NCBI GenBank assembly: GCA_963707555.1
Contig: CAVPQM010000004.1
Span: forward strand, 62,001 to 126,000
Direction of reading: 5' to 3'
From: JAFAFN01 sp963707555
GTDB taxonomy: Bacteria > Actinomycetota > Acidimicrobiia > Acidimicrobiales > Microtrichaceae
Length of the DNA stretch: 64,000 nucleotides
Shown: positions 62,560 to 64,000 of the stretch, piece by piece
How the letters are laid out: each line of letters begins with the position of its first letter
Numbering within the stretch: position 1 is the stretch's first letter
Program-made: the position numbers and the translations under genes
Notes under the pieces: model-generated
The model's input: only the letters and a program-made list of their open reading frames with translations
Told to the model about the DNA's origin: nothing
The model's database searches: none

Positions 62560-63038
62560 CAGATCACCGACTCCATGTCGGTGCGCAGTCGCGTCGCCTG
62601 TTGCAGCAGCGCCCGCATGACCAGCATCAGCAGCCCCAGGACCGCGCCGCAGAGCACGATCAGCGTCAGCAGCATCGGCAGGCCCGGATCGTCGGCCCGG
62701 AACCCGACGAAGAGCAGCACCCCGACCATCAAGGCCCAGCCGGCGCCGATGGCGCCGACGATCGCGTCGACCCAGACCAGCGACCGCTCGCTGAAGATCC
62801 GGTCGTCCATGACCATGCCGAGCAGCTTCCAGGTGCACACGATCACCACCTGCACGCAGAGCACCACCAGCACGGCGACGGCGAGCATCGGCCACCGGAG
62901 GTGTGCATCCTCGGGTGACTCCTTCGCCATGTGCGCGAACTGGCCCGGCAGGCTCATCACCTGCAGGAGCACGAGCAGTGCGAACAGCGCCGCGAGGAAG
63001 ACGCGGAGCGGGACGACGGCGAGGCGGAGTCGTTGCAT
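62559..63038 (-). CDS. DUF2975 membrane protein
   Basis: A 159-residue protein with four membrane helices (VFLAALFALLVLLQVM, MLAVAVLVVLCVQVVIVC, AIVGAIGAGWALMVGVLLFV and LTLIVLCGAVLGLLMLV), the DUF2975 pattern, including the inter-helix DRIFSERSLVWVDA motif. The paired XRE regulator follows directly. The function is unknown; the pair is widespread and treated as a sensory or immunity-like unit. The 60 bases upstream are strikingly AT-rich and palindromic. Confidence 0.85.
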   Translation of the reverse strand: MQRLRLAVVPLRVFLAALFALLVLLQVMSLPGQFAHMAKESPEDAHLRWPMLAVAVLVVLCVQVVIVCTWKLLGMVMDDRIFSERSLVWVDAIVGAIGAGWALMVGVLLFVGFRADDPGLPMLLTLIVLCGAVLGLLMLVMRALLQQATRLRTDMESVI

Positions 63039-63043
63039 CGATC

Positions 63044-63078
63044 GATCATCAATGATGATCTATCGAAAATCAATAGAT
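63044..63078. promoter_or_regulatory. AT-rich palindromic control region of the DUF2975/XRE operon
   Basis: GATCATCAATGATGATC (63044-63060) is a perfect odd palindrome. ATCTAT (63058-63063) and ATAGAT (63073-63078) form a second inverted repeat. Both lie just upstream of the DUF2975 ATG and are likely operator or promoter sites for the XRE protein. Confidence 0.6.
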
Positions 63079-63120
63079 TCGTCGGGATCGGTCTCCATCG
63101 TGACGCGTGGTTTTCGGACG

Positions 63121-63137
63121 GCGTACCGGGGGTACGC
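63121..63137. promoter_or_regulatory. Inverted repeat upstream of the small acidic protein gene
   Basis: GCGTACC (63121-63127) and GGTACGC (63131-63137) pair perfectly across GGG, 8 bases before the ATG at 63146. It may be an operator or an RNA hairpin that masks the start. Confidence 0.45.
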
Positions 63138-63145
63138 ACGCAGTC

Positions 63146-63382
63146 ATGGAACCCGACGAAGCCAGCACGTCGACCACCGGCCCGGCGCCGATGAACGCCC
63201 TGCCCCACGGGCCCAGGTCGAGGGCCGAATCGGGTGAGCACGGCATCCCGGTCGACGCCGAGCCGGATGAGGTCGAGCCGAGCTCCGTCCCGGGTCCGGA
63301 GGTCCGCACGAGCGACGGTCGAATCGGCTCGTTCGAACCGGGGGACGACGGAACCGGGGCCGACGATGCAGACCAGCACTGA
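63146..63382 (+). CDS. Small acidic disordered protein
   Basis: A 78-residue protein, rich in Pro, Asp, Glu, Gly and Ser, with no hydrophobic core or motif. I do not recognise it. ATG 63146 follows a GTACGCACGCAGTC leader without a strong ribosome site. The C-terminus overlaps the DUF1360 gene by 17 bases in another frame, supporting a real coupled gene. Codon third positions are GC-rich as in its neighbours. Confidence 0.55.
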   Translation: MEPDEASTSTTGPAPMNALPHGPRSRAESGEHGIPVDAEPDEVEPSSVPGPEVRTSDGRIGSFEPGDDGTGADDADQH

Positions 63383-63890
63383 GGCCGATCCGCGCCAGGC
63401 CGGCCCGCCACAGGGTCCTCACGATCCGGAGCGACTGGCTGCCTACCGCGCCGTCGCGGCGGTCTACCTGGGTGGGGTGGTGGTCGCCGGCGCCGGTCTC
63501 GCCCGGCGCAGGGCGACCCGGCCGACGCGTTCGCTCGCCCAGGAGTGGAGCGATGTCGCGCTGGTCTCGCTGGCCACGTTCAAGGCGTCGCGGCTGTTGA
63601 CCAAGCAGACCGTGACGTCGCCGTTGCGAGCACCGTTCACCGAGTTCACCGGTCCGGGCGGACCCGGCGAGGTCAACGTCCGCGCGACCGGCACCGGGTG
63701 GCGACGCTCGGTCGGTGAGTTGCTCAGCTGCCCGTTCTGCCTCGACGTGTGGTTGGGGAGCGGATCGACGGTCGCGCTGCGACTGGCCCCCGGTCCGACC
63801 AGGGTCGCCCTGGCCACCCTGGCATCGGTCGGCCTCGCCGACATGCTGCACTTCGTCTACGTGGGCCTCGAGCACCGCGCCGAGGGGTGA
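63366..63890 (+). CDS. DUF1360 membrane-associated protein
   Basis: A 174-residue DUF1360 protein. Diagnostic segments are SLATFKASRLLTKQTVTSPLRAPFTEF (split here: residues ~75-95, with VTSPLRAPFTEFTG), GELLSCPFCLDVWLG with a Cys pair, and a C-terminal helix ADMLHFVYV. Two hydrophobic stretches (AVAAVYLGGVVVAGAGLA and ALATLASVGLADML) may be membrane segments. DUF1360 proteins occur near spore-coat or stress genes; the function is unknown. ATG 63366 lies inside the upstream small gene. Confidence 0.85.
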   Translation: MQTSTEADPRQAGPPQGPHDPERLAAYRAVAAVYLGGVVVAGAGLARRRATRPTRSLAQEWSDVALVSLATFKASRLLTKQTVTSPLRAPFTEFTGPGGPGEVNVRATGTGWRRSVGELLSCPFCLDVWLGSGSTVALRLAPGPTRVALATLASVGLADMLHFVYVGLEHRAEG

Positions 63891-64000
63891 GTCGGCGCGA
63901 GCTCGGAGACCTCCCGTCAGGGCGACACAGCGATTCGTGCCGCGGCGTGCCAGCATCACCGCTCGACGGCCCGGGTGGATGCAGCATCCTCCGGGTAGTG

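Overview
The window is GC-rich (visibly around 70 % G+C), densely coded DNA from a high-GC actinobacterium. Supporting signs are P450-rich lipid-type catabolism, many GTG starts with 4-bp gene overlaps, probable leaderless starts behind TAnnnT hexamers, a mycofactocin-type short-chain dehydrogenase, an LAxTG wall-sorting signal and an ECF42-type sigma factor. A soil or marine Acidimicrobiia-like organism is my guess from overall gene style; no rRNA is present to test it. I saw no tRNA, rRNA, CRISPR array, insertion sequence or phage gene, and no gene-free stretch exceeds 300 bases.

Region 1 (1-20.1 kb) is an acyl-CoA catabolic island. A branched-chain-type ABC importer (ATPases at 1-1664, lipoprotein binding protein at 1752-3038) is followed by two crotonases, a thiolase-like protein paired with a DUF35 OB-fold protein, a phosphotransferase, an aldehyde dehydrogenase, a CaiB-type CoA transferase, an amidohydrolase, an acyl-CoA ligase, two adjacent acyl-CoA dehydrogenases, a double-hotdog MaoC-type hydratase, a mycofactocin-type SDR and a frameshifted P450. 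Every promoter-bearing gap between 3.0 and 18.9 kb carries a related GAGTATACTC-like element, so the island looks co-expressed. The logic resembles degradation of a branched or steroid/terpenoid-like acid through CoA thioesters and a retro-aldol step; the substrate is not identifiable from sequence.

Region 2 (20.1-26.9 kb) holds a small fibronectin-type lipoprotein and a complete seven-gene Mrp sodium/proton antiporter operon, mrpA-mrpG. All its genes overlap by 4 bp, and mrpA carries two apparent frameshifts.

Region 3 (26.9-42.2 kb) contains three regulator-controlled oxidation modules. Module A has a TetR, a P450, an orphan substrate-binding lipoprotein and a carboxymuconolactone decarboxylase-like protein, and the same two-part operator lies at 27.5 and 28.9 kb. 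Module B is an SDR-P450 operon divergent from a TetR/GyrI-like pair, with an 18-bp perfect palindrome between them. Module C is a P450-Rieske-SnoaL-P450-TetR operon divergent from a tandem double-GntR regulator and an acyl-CoA dehydrogenase, with a 14-bp perfect inverted repeat in the shared promoter. Four of the six genes of modules B and C other than regulators and dehydrogenase partners carry apparent single-base frameshifts. No ferredoxin or reductase for the P450s or the Rieske enzyme is in the window.

Region 4 (42.2-64 kb) is mixed. It holds an acyltransferase fused to a cyclic-nucleotide domain, a pirin, a sigma-factor remnant, a DinB-like protein, a giant LuxR ATPase regulator and a 2254-residue wall-anchored protein that combines propellers, an SGNH hydrolase and a metzincin-like protease. 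After these come an ECF42 sigma factor with its DGPF partner, KatG, a polytopic membrane protein, a flavin-reductase-like protein, an XRE/DUF2975 pair and a DUF1360 protein.
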